A stretch of 64,000 nt of DNA, taken from NCBI GenBank assembly GCA_919902505.1, contig CAKKRE010000016.1:62001-126000 (forward strand), in the 5' to 3' direction. The stretch's first letter is position 1. The number at the start of each line of letters is the position of its first letter. Source of the stretch: Nitrospiraceae bacterium (GTDB lineage: Bacteria; Nitrospirota; Nitrospiria; Nitrospirales; Nitrospiraceae). Below, piece after piece: positions 36,328 to 45,171 of this stretch. Under the pieces are notes generated by a model that was not told the origin of the DNA, ran no database searches, and worked only from the letters and a program-made list of their open reading frames with translations. The position numbers were made by a program, and so were the translations under genes.

Positions 36328-37116
36328 TCATCGGTCCGCGAAGCGCGGCTGGCGCTTCTCCAAAAAGGCAGCCAGGCCTTCCTTTTTATCGTCCGTGTCG
36401 CATAACCCACCAAACAGGTGCGCTTCCAAAGCCAAGCCGTCACGAAGGTCCAGCTCGACGCCTTTGCGGATCGCCTGAAGCGACGCGCGCACCGCCATTT
36501 GACCTTTCGAAGTGATGGTGCGTGCCAGGCTCTGAGCCTGACGCAGGAGATCTTCCGGCGGTATGACCTGAGACACCAACCCAAGCGACTTGGCCTCCTG
36601 CGCGGAAATCGGATCACCGGTCAAGATCAACTCCAGAGCCTTGGATTGGCCGACGATCCGGGGAAGCCGCTGCGTGCCGCCAAATCCCGGCATGATGCCC
36701 AGATTGATTTCCGGCTGACCCAACCGGCTGCCTTCCGCGGCGAGTCTGATGTGACAGCACATCGCCAATTCCAGCCCTCCACCGAGACAGACGCCATTGA
36801 TGGCAGCAATGACCGGTTTCTCCAGGGCCTCGATCCGGTCCAAGATCACTTGGCCTTGCAGGGCGATCCGTTCCCCTTCCCGCGACGAGGCGATCGAGGC
36901 CAATACTCGAATATCTGCCCCGGCAATGAAGAACCGACCCGTGCCGGTCAACACAACCGCTTTCACGGCATCATCCTTGGCCAACAGGTCGAAGGCCTGG
37001 CTGAGCTCGGTAAGGAGTTCAGGCGTAAGCGTGTTGACGGGAGGGCGGTTGATCACCAGGGTTGCCACCGCTCCATCAATGTTGCAAGAGAGCATCGAGC
37101 CGGCTGTCGTGGTCAT
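36328..37116 (-). CDS. Enoyl-CoA hydratase/isomerase family protein
   Basis: The 262-residue protein of the crotonase superfamily hydrates 2-enoyl-CoA in beta-oxidation. It shows VLTGTGRFFIAGADIRVLA (oxyanion region), GGGLELAMCCHIRLAAEGS and GQPEINLGIMPGFGGTQRLPRIVG, with Glu residues at the usual catalytic positions. ATG 37116 has GAGG upstream. It follows the 3-hydroxyacyl-CoA dehydrogenase by 107 bases and precedes the patatin gene. The exact enoyl-CoA is not defined by sequence. Confidence 0.92.
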   Translation of the reverse strand: MTTTAGSMLSCNIDGAVATLVINRPPVNTLTPELLTELSQAFDLLAKDDAVKAVVLTGTGRFFIAGADIRVLASIASSREGERIALQGQVILDRIEALEKPVIAAINGVCLGGGLELAMCCHIRLAAEGSRLGQPEINLGIMPGFGGTQRLPRIVGQSKALELILTGDPISAQEAKSLGLVSQVIPPEDLLRQAQSLARTITSKGQMAVRASLQAIRKGVELDLRDGLALEAHLFGGLCDTDDKKEGLAAFLEKRQPRFADR

Positions 37117-37223
37117 ATGAGCCTCACGTCATTGAATCGCGGTCAGTCTCACAGGGATCTGATCTGGGAAGCGGCGATCCGCACAATCCCGCTGAATCAT
37201 CCGATGCACAACGGCATCCATCC

Positions 37224-38447
37224 TCAGTACGAAAAGAACCCTCGTCCCGCGAGCTGTCCGGTAAACCCGGCCTCCACCATTCGGCGCAACATCGGGGCAG
37301 GCCAGAACCGGACACCCAGGCTTTCCCTGAACTCTTCCAACTCCTGGAGCACATGGTCGATGCCAAGTTGGTCGGCAAAATGCAGCGGGCCTCCCTTCTC
37401 ATTCGGGAATCCCGTCCCTGCAACCATCGCAAGATCGATGTCGCGCGCTGAGGCAACACCTTCCTGCAGCGCGGTCACCGCCTCATTCACCATGGCCAAC
37501 AGAGGTCGCGACCTCGTCCATCGCATGCTTTTCTGCCGACTGTGTTCCCGCACTTGCTGAGTCAGATATTCGAGGCTTCGGTCGCGGCCGCTCTCTTCGG
37601 CGCTCAGATAGTCATAGAATCCATGCCCCGCCTTGATTCCAATTCGTCCTGCCTTGACCAAGGCTTCGAGGAGCGGAGCCGGGGCCATCCGCGGGCCGTA
37701 GGATCGGTGGAGAATGCGCGCGACTTCCAGCGCAATATCCAGCCCGACGATATCCAGCAGAGTGAACGGGCCGACGGGCATGCCGAATGACACCATCTCC
37801 TGATCGATCTCTTTGGTAGATACGTCCCCGTCTTGGAGACACCACACGGCTTCATTCAAATAGGGGGAGAGCAAGCGATTGACGAGGAAACCCGCACATT
37901 CCTTCACGATCACCGGGGTCTTCCGGAGGCTTTCGGCAAAACCGACGACATCATCGACGGTCTGGGAATCAGTGGCCAATCCGGGGATGACCTCCACCAG
38001 TGGCATCGCATAGGCAGGATTGAAAAAATGAAGTCCGAGCACCTTGCCGGGCCTCGTGGTTGAAGCTCCGAGAGCTGAGATGGACAGCGCGGAGGTGTTA
38101 CTCGCTAGAATGGCACTTCGCGCACAGACCCGGTCCAGTTCGTGCAACACCTGTTGCTTGACCTTCAGGTCTTCGGACACAGCCTCGATGACCAGATCGA
38201 CATCATTCAGGGCCTCCAGGTTCGATGAGGCCGTCACCAGCAGCATTTTCTCTTCCAGCTGCTCAGGCGTCATCTTCCCCTTGTCCACGCGGGCCTGATA
38301 GATCGCTCGTACGGACTCGACGCCGCGCCTGGCCAGCGTGTCCTGTATATCTGCCAGCAGCACCGGCACGCCGGCATAACTCACCACTTCAGCGATCTGC
38401 GCACCCATGGTACCGGCCCCCACCACTCCAACTTTATAGATATACAT
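37224..38447 (-). CDS. 3-hydroxyacyl-CoA dehydrogenase (PaaH/Hbd type)
   Basis: The 407-residue protein has the NAD-binding fold GVVGAGTMGAQIAEVVSYAG at the start, a catalytic histidine region GLHFFNPAYAMPLVEVIPG (His near 140), ECAGFLVNRLLSPYLNEA, and two tandem C-terminal helical domains (about 190-285 and 320-400, the second being a degenerate repeat). It oxidises (S)-3-hydroxyacyl-CoA to 3-oxoacyl-CoA. The frame begins at 38597, but ATG 38447 with AGGAG eight bases upstream gives the clean Rossmann start MYIYKVGVVGAG. It lies 31 bases after the thiolase gene and in the middle of the beta-oxidation operon. Confidence 0.93.
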   Translation of the reverse strand: MYIYKVGVVGAGTMGAQIAEVVSYAGVPVLLADIQDTLARRGVESVRAIYQARVDKGKMTPEQLEEKMLLVTASSNLEALNDVDLVIEAVSEDLKVKQQVLHELDRVCARSAILASNTSALSISALGASTTRPGKVLGLHFFNPAYAMPLVEVIPGLATDSQTVDDVVGFAESLRKTPVIVKECAGFLVNRLLSPYLNEAVWCLQDGDVSTKEIDQEMVSFGMPVGPFTLLDIVGLDIALEVARILHRSYGPRMAPAPLLEALVKAGRIGIKAGHGFYDYLSAEESGRDRSLEYLTQQVREHSRQKSMRWTRSRPLLAMVNEAVTALQEGVASARDIDLAMVAGTGFPNEKGGPLHFADQLGIDHVLQELEEFRESLGVRFWPAPMLRRMVEAGFTGQLAGRGFFSY

Positions 38448-38478
38448 GGGACGACTCCTGTGGCTCGCTCCGCACCTG

Positions 38479-39669
38479 TCACATGCGTTCCAGCACCATC
38501 GCGGCGCCTTGCCCGCCGCCGACGCACAGGGCCACTGCACCGAGTGCAGCGCCACGCCGCTGCATCTCGTACAGGATCGTGATGACCAGCCGGGCACCCG
38601 TCATGCCGACCGGATGGCCCAGCGCGATCGCGCCGCCATTTACATTGACAAGCTCACGCTTCAGTCCCAACAGGCGCTCCACCGCGAGATACTGCACGGC
38701 AAAGGCCTCGTTCACTTCGATGAGTTCCAGGTCGGTGAGGCTGACACCGGCGCGCGTGAGTGCCAACGGAAGCGCTTCGGCTGGACCGATCCCCATACGC
38801 GTCGGCTCCACGCCGATGAAGGCGTAGCCCCTGATGCGGCCGAGCGGACGACACCCCAACTCACGCGCACGCGCGGAGGACATGACGATCGCCGCAGCGG
38901 CTCCATCGTTGAGGGGGCAACTGTTCCCCGCCGTGACGCTCCCCTGTTCTTTGAAGAGCGGCGGATAGAGCGCGAGTTGCTGTTCCGTCAACCCGACATT
39001 CGGCCCCTCGTCTTGCGAGACGACCACCGGTGCGGCATCACGCCCGGCCACCGATTTAGGCACCATCACGGGCAGAATCTCATCCTTGAGCCGGCCCTCC
39101 CGAATGGCTTTGAACGCCCGGCGGTGGCTCTCCACCGCATATCGATCCTGCTCCTCACGACCGATGCCGAACTCCTCAGCCAGGTTCTCGGCCGTCCGGC
39201 CCATCAATTGGCCGCAGAAGGCATCCGTCAATCCCTCCCAGATGCTGTCGATCAATTCGGCGTTGCGAAGTCGTTTGCCCCAGCGCATGTCCCGTGAGAC
39301 AAACGGGGCGCGGCTCATGCTCTCCACTCCCCCCACGACTTGTGCGTCTGCATCCTCACTTTGAATGTTTTGGTACGCATTGACGAACGGCTGGAGGCCG
39401 GACGAGCAGTTTCGCTGCACCGAATAGGCCGGTGTACGCACAGGAAGGCCGGCCATGAGCGCAATCGCACGAGCGACGTTGTAGGCATCACTCGTGTGAC
39501 CGACGGAGCCCACGATCACTTCGTCGATGAGCCGGGGATCCACCTTGGCACGCGAGATGGCTTCCCGCACGACCAATTCCCCCATCTTGTGAGGCGGGAG
39601 GTCCTTCAGGGCACCGCCGAAGTTCCCGATAGGGGTGCGTACACCGGCGACAATGACGACCTCTCTCAT
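38479..39669 (-). CDS. Acetyl-CoA C-acyltransferase (thiolase)
   Basis: The 396-residue thiolase has the acylated Cys in VQRNCSSGLQPFVNA (about residue 90), VNVNGGAIALGHPVGMTGARLV with the catalytic His, and CVGGGQGAAMV with the second active-site Cys near the C-terminus. It cleaves 3-oxoacyl-CoA with CoA or condenses acetyl-CoA. ATG 39669 has GAGGGGGG upstream. It sits 18 bases after the acyl-CoA ligase. A second, different thiolase lies at 49199, so the two operons may serve different chain lengths. Confidence 0.95.
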   Translation of the reverse strand: MREVVIVAGVRTPIGNFGGALKDLPPHKMGELVVREAISRAKVDPRLIDEVIVGSVGHTSDAYNVARAIALMAGLPVRTPAYSVQRNCSSGLQPFVNAYQNIQSEDADAQVVGGVESMSRAPFVSRDMRWGKRLRNAELIDSIWEGLTDAFCGQLMGRTAENLAEEFGIGREEQDRYAVESHRRAFKAIREGRLKDEILPVMVPKSVAGRDAAPVVVSQDEGPNVGLTEQQLALYPPLFKEQGSVTAGNSCPLNDGAAAAIVMSSARARELGCRPLGRIRGYAFIGVEPTRMGIGPAEALPLALTRAGVSLTDLELIEVNEAFAVQYLAVERLLGLKRELVNVNGGAIALGHPVGMTGARLVITILYEMQRRGAALGAVALCVGGGQGAAMVLERM

Positions 39670-39687
39670 GATGCCCCCCTCGCAGCC

Positions 39688-41403
39688 TCACATCGCCTTG
39701 CGCGACGACTGCATACCGGCCGGGACCGTATCCGCCTCATCGCGCAAGGCGCGTCGCAACACCTTCCCGATAATGGTGCGTGGCAGTTCAGTGCGAAATT
39801 CAATGGCCACCGGGACCTTGAACCGCGCCAGCAACCGGCGGCAATGGTCGATCAACTCCTGCTCGGTCACGGTACATCCGTCCTTCTGCACGACAAACGC
39901 CTTGACCGCCTCTCCATAATGGGGGTCGGGAGCGCCCACGACCACGGCCTCACGTACGGCAGGATGTCGATAGAGGATGTCTTCAACCTCTCGCGGATAG
40001 ACGGTCTCTCCCCATGGCTTGATGACATCTTTCTTGCGATCCAGAAAAAAGAAAAATCCATGCTCATCACGCGTGACGATATCTCCGGTGTAGAGCCAGC
40101 CGTCGCGCAACACCGCTTGCGTGTCCTCGGTTTTCCTCCAGTAGCCCTGCATCACCTGAGGCCCGCGGACGATCAATTCCCCCGCTTCTCCCGTAGGGAT
40201 GTCCCGCATGCCCGTTTCTTCATCCACAACCCGCGCGTCCGTATCGGGAAACGGCAACCCCATCGAGCCGTGCGGATGATCCCCGTGAATCGGGTTGCAA
40301 TGGGTGGTGGGACCCGCCTCGGTCAACCCGTATCCTTCTGAAATCCTGACCCCGCTCAACCGCTCGAATCGTTCCTGCACCTCGGTCGGCAGGGGGCTGG
40401 CTCCGCAAAGACAGACCCGTATCGAATGTAAGTCGTACCGTCCGACTTTCGGACAATCTGTGATCATGGCGAACATCACCGGCACGCCCGACACAATGGT
40501 GACCCGGTGCTGATGAATCAATTTCACCGCCTCCTCCGCATGGAATCGCGGGAGCAGAACGATCTGAGAACCAGTCGCGACGGCGAGATTCTGACAAGTA
40601 CTCAGCCCATAACAATGGAAAAACGGCACCGCGCCCAGGAAGACTTCCTTCCCCTCCTGAAAATCCGAGCACCAGAGGCGCCCCTGCATCGTATTCACCA
40701 CCACGTTACGATGCGAGAGCATGACACCCTTGGGGGTGCCGGTGGTGCCGCCGGTATATTGAATCTGAGCCAATGCGTCCGGCTCCACCGAGGGTAGAAG
40801 CGGGGAATCATCTTCGGTATGGGGGGATGCGGTGTCGAGCAGTGCAAGAAAGTCATAGACCGGGGGAGTTTTCTCGACCGCCACCCAGCGCTTTGCCAGC
40901 CGTGCCTTAAGCGGATAGAGCAGCCGCTTCACGGGCGGAAGGAAATCTCCGAGGCTGGTGACGATGATCCGCTCGGGCAGACCTGTTTGCTCGCGGACGG
41001 CCTGGATGCGGGGATAAAAAAGGTCCAACGCAACGATCATCTCGCTGCCGGCGTCGGCCAGCTGACTGTGAATTTCACGTTCGACGTAAAGCGGATTCAT
41101 GGGCGCGACAATCGCGCCGGCCTTCAATACGCCGTAATAGGCGATGACCGCCTGCGGAATATTCGGCAGCATGAGAGCGACCCGATCGCCCCTCTTCACG
41201 CCGAGCCGCAGCAACCCATGTGCAAAACGCGTGGTCAGATCGTTCAGTTCACGGAAGGAAAGACGCGCGCCATAAAAGAAGAGCGCGGTCGAATCGGGGA
41301 AACGTGACGCGGAGCGACGAAGCAGGTCCGGGACGGTCCATTCCGGATAGGCGGAGGAGAGAGGAACACCCGCATCGTAGCGACTGATCCACACGCGCTC
41401 CAT
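39688..41403 (-). CDS. fadD: Long-chain fatty-acid-CoA ligase
   Basis: The 571-residue AMP-forming ligase has the P-loop motif QIQYTGGTTGTPKGVMLSH, the GYGLTEAGPTTH signature, the hinge WLYTGDIVTRDEHGFFFFLDRKKDVIKPWGETVYPREVED, and the C-terminal lysine in PRTIIGKVLRR. It activates free fatty acids to acyl-CoA. ATG 41403 has GGAGGATCAC upstream. It is the second gene of the leftward operon, after the diiron-type protein, and supplies acyl-CoA to the downstream beta-oxidation enzymes. Confidence 0.92.
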   Translation of the reverse strand: MERVWISRYDAGVPLSSAYPEWTVPDLLRRSASRFPDSTALFFYGARLSFRELNDLTTRFAHGLLRLGVKRGDRVALMLPNIPQAVIAYYGVLKAGAIVAPMNPLYVEREIHSQLADAGSEMIVALDLFYPRIQAVREQTGLPERIIVTSLGDFLPPVKRLLYPLKARLAKRWVAVEKTPPVYDFLALLDTASPHTEDDSPLLPSVEPDALAQIQYTGGTTGTPKGVMLSHRNVVVNTMQGRLWCSDFQEGKEVFLGAVPFFHCYGLSTCQNLAVATGSQIVLLPRFHAEEAVKLIHQHRVTIVSGVPVMFAMITDCPKVGRYDLHSIRVCLCGASPLPTEVQERFERLSGVRISEGYGLTEAGPTTHCNPIHGDHPHGSMGLPFPDTDARVVDEETGMRDIPTGEAGELIVRGPQVMQGYWRKTEDTQAVLRDGWLYTGDIVTRDEHGFFFFLDRKKDVIKPWGETVYPREVEDILYRHPAVREAVVVGAPDPHYGEAVKAFVVQKDGCTVTEQELIDHCRRLLARFKVPVAIEFRTELPRTIIGKVLRRALRDEADTVPAGMQSSRKAM

Positions 41404-41427
41404 GTGATCCTCCGACCCGCAGCCGGG

Positions 41428-42195
41428 TCAATGCGATTGTCCGCGCAGTTCACTCGCCAACTGCCGCGCCGGCAGAGGCCGGCTCCGGCGGAAACCGGAT
41501 GCCTTCCGTTCCAGCCCCATCCAAAACCCTTCAAGATAGTCCAGCACCGCGTTCATGCCGAAGCGAAAATCTCTCTGCTCCTGCTCGGACATCGTTGCGT
41601 CCACCTTCACCCCCGTTCCGCCCACTGCTTCCATGGCATGCTCCATGGCTCTTTCATGCGAGGATTCCAGTTGGCGGTGGAAGGTGAAATACGTCATGTC
41701 CATGCGCGGATACCGAACCTGCTTCAACCAGGCCAACCCTGGGATCAAATGATCCCACATCGTGATGGCCATATTCTCCAGACCAAAAGACGCTCCCAGC
41801 GCCGTAGCGTGGTGCCTGCTGCTATAGAGCCGTTCCATTCCCTGGATATACGCGCGCGTGCTGGGTTTCATGGGTGTGTGCATCGCGTCATGAATGTCGA
41901 TGCCAATCGACCGGAGGAAGTTCCGGTACAGCAATTCGTGGCGATGCTTGACGATGCCGTCGCCGAGTTCCGAATAGAGGACTTTCGTCAGCTCATCGGC
42001 CACGGCCTCATCTTCAGTATTGACTAATTGAGCGGCAAGAATGCGGGGAAAGAATCGCGCAAAACTGTAAAGCTCGACGGCAAATTCGCGGAACTCTCTG
42101 TCGGTCACCTCACCGGCTTGAAACCGTGTCAGGTAGGTATTATTGATCGCTCCATGCCGGAGCACGTCCGCGCGCACATGTTCGTAAAACGACAT
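41428..42195 (-). CDS. Heme-oxygenase-like diiron oxidase (HDO) family protein
   Basis: The 255-residue all-helical protein has the TenA/PqqC/HDO pattern. Candidate metal ligands are Glu in SELGDGIVKHRHELLYRNFL, the FGLENMAITMWDH helix, and the YFTFHRQLESSHERAMEHAM helix with two His. Family members bind two irons and oxidise or decarboxylate varied substrates; UndA of this fold, for example, makes 1-undecene from fatty acid. It heads the leftward operon, 24 bases before fadD, so a fatty-acyl substrate is plausible but unproven. ATG 42195 has GGAGG six bases upstream. Confidence 0.75.
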   Translation of the reverse strand: MSFYEHVRADVLRHGAINNTYLTRFQAGEVTDREFREFAVELYSFARFFPRILAAQLVNTEDEAVADELTKVLYSELGDGIVKHRHELLYRNFLRSIGIDIHDAMHTPMKPSTRAYIQGMERLYSSRHHATALGASFGLENMAITMWDHLIPGLAWLKQVRYPRMDMTYFTFHRQLESSHERAMEHAMEAVGGTGVKVDATMSEQEQRDFRFGMNAVLDYLEGFWMGLERKASGFRRSRPLPARQLASELRGQSH

Positions 42196-42285
42196 CGTGC
42201 ACCTCCGCGGTCATACCGGGCTGTCCTTTCTCGTCCCAACCGAACTGCATACGAATTTCCTTTCTCATGTTCGTCGCCATGGCAC

Positions 42286-42315
42286 ATAATACAAAATCTA
42301 TATTGAATGATGCAA
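42286..42315 (-). promoter_or_regulatory. Predicted promoter for the leftward fatty-acid operon
   Basis: On the minus strand: TTGCAT (42315-42310), 18-base spacer, TATTAT (42291-42286), about 90 bases upstream of ATG 42195. It overlaps the rightward promoter region in AT-rich DNA. Confidence 0.45.
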
Positions 42316-42332
42316 CTCTTATGTTATATAGT
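42303..42332 (+). promoter_or_regulatory. Predicted promoter for the rightward catabolic operon
   Basis: TTGAAT (42303-42308), 18-base spacer, TATAGT (42327-42332), in AT-rich DNA. It lies about 90 bases upstream of ATG 42421 and shares its -35 region with the leftward promoter, which suggests joint control. Confidence 0.45.
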
Positions 42333-42420
42333 GTGAGCGTATGTGAATCCTGCTCTTCCCGATCGCGACAATGGCATGAGTCCCTTCCACGTTTTCCGAG
42401 GCCGCGTAGGAGGACCCACC

Positions 42421-43017
42421 ATGAAAGAAGCCATCGGTATCGATCACATCACGCTCTGCGTGAAAAATCTCGCCGCCGCCGAATCCCTCTTCACCACAGT
42501 ACTCGGCTTTCACGTGATTTGGTCCGCTCAGGACGTAGGTAGTGACATGTCGAGCATGGACACCGTGGTCGTTCAACGGGGCGATGCGAAGATCGCGCTC
42601 ATGCAAGGTCGCAATAAGGCACGTCGGTCTCAGATCTGCGACTTCATCGACAAATACGGCGAGGGAGTTCAGCACATCGCCATCGAAGTCGACGACATCG
42701 AGGCGGTCTGTCGCGAATGGGAATCCCATGGGGTTCGATTCTCAGGAGAAACCAAGCATGGCCGCGACGGCTTCGGGCCGCTCAAGCAGCGGTTCACCTA
42801 TCCTCTTTTCCCCGGCTGTGGCGTATTTCTTGAACTGACTCAACGGCAACACGGGCTGGAGGAATCCAAAACCTTCGTTCGCGCGACCGTCGAGGCGCTC
42901 TACAGGGACATTGAACGAGATCAAACCAGAGGGGTCGAAAACACGATTATCGACTACGAAACGCTTCCGCTTCCCTTTAAAGACGCCCCATCCGAGTCGT
43001 TTCAGCCGGCGTCCTAG
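42421..43017 (+). CDS. Half-size VOC dioxygenase-like protein resembling the catalytic part of 4-hydroxyphenylpyruvate dioxygenase
   Basis: The 198-residue protein is a single vicinal-oxygen-chelate unit. Candidate iron ligands match the HPPD catalytic domain: His9 in IDHITLCV, His85 in GEGVQHIAIEV and Glu138 in VFLELTQRQHG. Normal HPPD has about 350 residues in two VOC halves. ATG 42421 has AGGAGG upstream and starts at the first strand. It precedes homogentisate dioxygenase and fumarylacetoacetase in the same operon, the genes that follow HPPD in Tyr/Phe breakdown, so it could make homogentisate. Other VOC roles, such as an epimerase, are possible. The last 50 residues are a helical tail. 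Confidence 0.7.
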   Translation: MKEAIGIDHITLCVKNLAAAESLFTTVLGFHVIWSAQDVGSDMSSMDTVVVQRGDAKIALMQGRNKARRSQICDFIDKYGEGVQHIAIEVDDIEAVCREWESHGVRFSGETKHGRDGFGPLKQRFTYPLFPGCGVFLELTQRQHGLEESKTFVRATVEALYRDIERDQTRGVENTIIDYETLPLPFKDAPSESFQPAS

Positions 43018-43054
43018 AACATCGAGCCGTCCCTGAGGCATCAGGAGGTTCGTG

Positions 43055-44170
43055 ATGTACCTGGTGAAAAAAGGCGCCCCTCCCAATCAGGCACACGTCG
43101 GGATTCCCGAAGGCCTGCACGAGGAAGAGCATGGTCGTCAGGGCTTCAGTGGCCCCGCCTCCCATCTTTACCATCATCATCCTCCGACCGCATGGAGCAG
43201 AATCGACGGTCCGCTCCGGCCACGGGCGTTTACCTGCACCGAGTTGCCGACCCCCGATTACCATTCCGCCGACGGACGCCCAACGGTTCTCTTACAGAGT
43301 CCGGATGCCCGTGTCTCCCTATCCAGACGCGCGGAGACGATGCCTTACTTCGTGCGGAATGCCGACGGGGACGAAATCGTCTTCGTGCATCGAGGACGAG
43401 GCCGGTGGGAAACGGACTATGGATTCTTGAGTTATGAACCGGGCGACTACCTGGTGATCCCGAAAGGCACAACATATCGAGTCCATGTCGATACGAAGGG
43501 AGAACCGGGGCTGTTTCTCATTGTCGAGACTACGGCGCCGGTCGAAGTACCGGATCGAGGCCCGCTCGGCCGCCATGCGTTATTCGATCCGGGAGTCCTC
43601 ACCGCGCCGGAACTGGCGCTGCCTCCGGAAGACGCCCATAGTCGACACGAATGGGAAGTGCGCATCAAGCGGGACGGTGACTACACCCGTGTGTATTACC
43701 CGTTCTATCCCATGGATGTCGCGGCCTGGAAGGGTGACCTCTGGGTCGCCAAGCTGAATGTGCGAGATTTTCGTCCGGTCATCAGCCCGCGCTATCACCT
43801 CCCGCCTAGCGTGCATATGACCTTTCAAGCCGGCGGACTGCTGATGTCGACCTTCGCGCCAAGGCCGCTGGAAAGCGACCCGAGCGCACTTCGCGTGCCG
43901 TTCTATCATCGCAACATGGACTATGACGAAGTGCTCTTTTATCACCAGGGAGAATTTTTCAGCCGCGCCGGTATTCGCCCCGGTATGTTCACGCTGCATC
44001 CACAAGGGATTCATCATGGCCCGCACCCGCAGGCCATCGCAGCAAGCAAAACCAAGGAGCAGACGGACGAAGTCGCCGTGATGATCGAATCGCGACGGGC
44101 CTTTACGGTGATGTCCGAATGCGACGCCGTTGAACTGAAGGACTATGCGATGAGTTGGAGCCGCCCATGA
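43055..44170 (+). CDS. hmgA: Homogentisate 1,2-dioxygenase
   Basis: The 371-residue protein opens the ring of homogentisate to maleylacetoacetate. It has the cupin-like HGD pattern with MPYFVRNADGDEIVFVHRGRG, YRHLPPS-like region PRYHLPPSVHMTFQAGG, MDYDEVLFYHQGEFFSRAGI and the His-rich PQGIHHGPHPQA, which together supply the non-heme iron ligands. It is shorter than the human enzyme (about 445) and matches the bacterial short form. ATG 43055 has AGGAGG six bases upstream. Its stop overlaps the FAH start by four bases. It follows the VOC gene by 37 bases. Confidence 0.85.
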   Translation: MYLVKKGAPPNQAHVGIPEGLHEEEHGRQGFSGPASHLYHHHPPTAWSRIDGPLRPRAFTCTELPTPDYHSADGRPTVLLQSPDARVSLSRRAETMPYFVRNADGDEIVFVHRGRGRWETDYGFLSYEPGDYLVIPKGTTYRVHVDTKGEPGLFLIVETTAPVEVPDRGPLGRHALFDPGVLTAPELALPPEDAHSRHEWEVRIKRDGDYTRVYYPFYPMDVAAWKGDLWVAKLNVRDFRPVISPRYHLPPSVHMTFQAGGLLMSTFAPRPLESDPSALRVPFYHRNMDYDEVLFYHQGEFFSRAGIRPGMFTLHPQGIHHGPHPQAIAASKTKEQTDEVAVMIESRRAFTVMSECDAVELKDYAMSWSRP

Positions 44171-45171
44171 AACTCGTCAGCTTCCAGGTGCGCACTCCCG
44201 TCGGAACCTTCACCAGAATCGGCGCGTTGCACAGTGCCTCGATCGTAGACCTCAACATGGCACAGGCGCGACGACTCACCGATCAGGGCGAAACACAACC
44301 GCGCCGCCTCGCCGACGCGCAAGTTCCCGCCACAATGTTGGAGTTTTTGGAAGGCGGCCCCGCCGCGACAGACGCGGCCCGTCGCGCATTCGACTACGCC
44401 GTGGGCCATGGTTCCTCCATCGCAGGTCCGGCGGGTGAGACCGTCTTTTATGATCCGGCGAGCGTCCGATTGACGGCTCCCCTCCCCAATCCTTCGTCGC
44501 TGCGTGATTTTATTGCCTTCGAGGAGCACATTGCGGCGACCTCCAAGCGACGGGGACAACCGATCCCGCCTGAATGGTACAAGGCACCCGTGTACTACAA
44601 AGGCAACCACCGGACGATCATCGGACCTGATCATGAGCTTCGGTGGCCGCTGAACACACAGAAACTGGATTACGAACTGGAGCTGGCCTGCGTCATCGGA
44701 CGTAAGGGAATCGATATTGCCGAGCGGGATGCCGAGCACTACATCGCCGGCTATACGATCATGAACGACTTCAGCGCGCGGGACATTCAATTTCAGGAAA
44801 TGGCCTGCCGGCTCGGTCCGGCAAAAGGAAAAGATTTCGCTACCGCCATCGGCCCCTGCATCGTCACGCCCGATGACATTCAGGACCTCGCGTCGTTACG
44901 GATGATCGCCCGGATCAACGGCGAAGTCCGGTCTGAGGGGCGTTTCGGTTCAATCCATTGGTCTTTTTCGCAAATGATCGAGCACGTGTCGCGAGGTGAG
45001 TTCCTCTATCCCGGCGATCTGTTCGGCTCCGGGACAGTCGGTGGCGGATGCGGCCTGGAGCTTGATCGATATTTGAAACCGGGCGATGTCGTCGAATTGG
45101 AGATTCTGCCGATCGGCATTCTGAGAACGACCATTGCGGCACAGGACGAGAGGAGCACGGGAAGGTCATGA
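44167..45171 (+). CDS. fahA: Fumarylacetoacetate hydrolase family protein
   Basis: The 334-residue protein should split fumarylacetoacetate into fumarate and acetoacetate, the last step of homogentisate breakdown. It has the FAH fold: YYKGNHRTIIGPDHELRWPLNTQKLDYELELACVIG (metal-binding Glu), YTIMNDFSARDIQFQEM and GTVGGGCGLELDRYLKPGD. ATG 44167 overlaps the HGD stop (ATGA), and its stop overlaps the next start, so the genes are translationally coupled. Maleylacetoacetate isomerase was not seen; it may be elsewhere, or maleyl- rather than fumarylacetoacetate may be cut directly. Confidence 0.86.
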   Translation: MKLVSFQVRTPVGTFTRIGALHSASIVDLNMAQARRLTDQGETQPRRLADAQVPATMLEFLEGGPAATDAARRAFDYAVGHGSSIAGPAGETVFYDPASVRLTAPLPNPSSLRDFIAFEEHIAATSKRRGQPIPPEWYKAPVYYKGNHRTIIGPDHELRWPLNTQKLDYELELACVIGRKGIDIAERDAEHYIAGYTIMNDFSARDIQFQEMACRLGPAKGKDFATAIGPCIVTPDDIQDLASLRMIARINGEVRSEGRFGSIHWSFSQMIEHVSRGEFLYPGDLFGSGTVGGGCGLELDRYLKPGDVVELEILPIGILRTTIAAQDERSTGRS

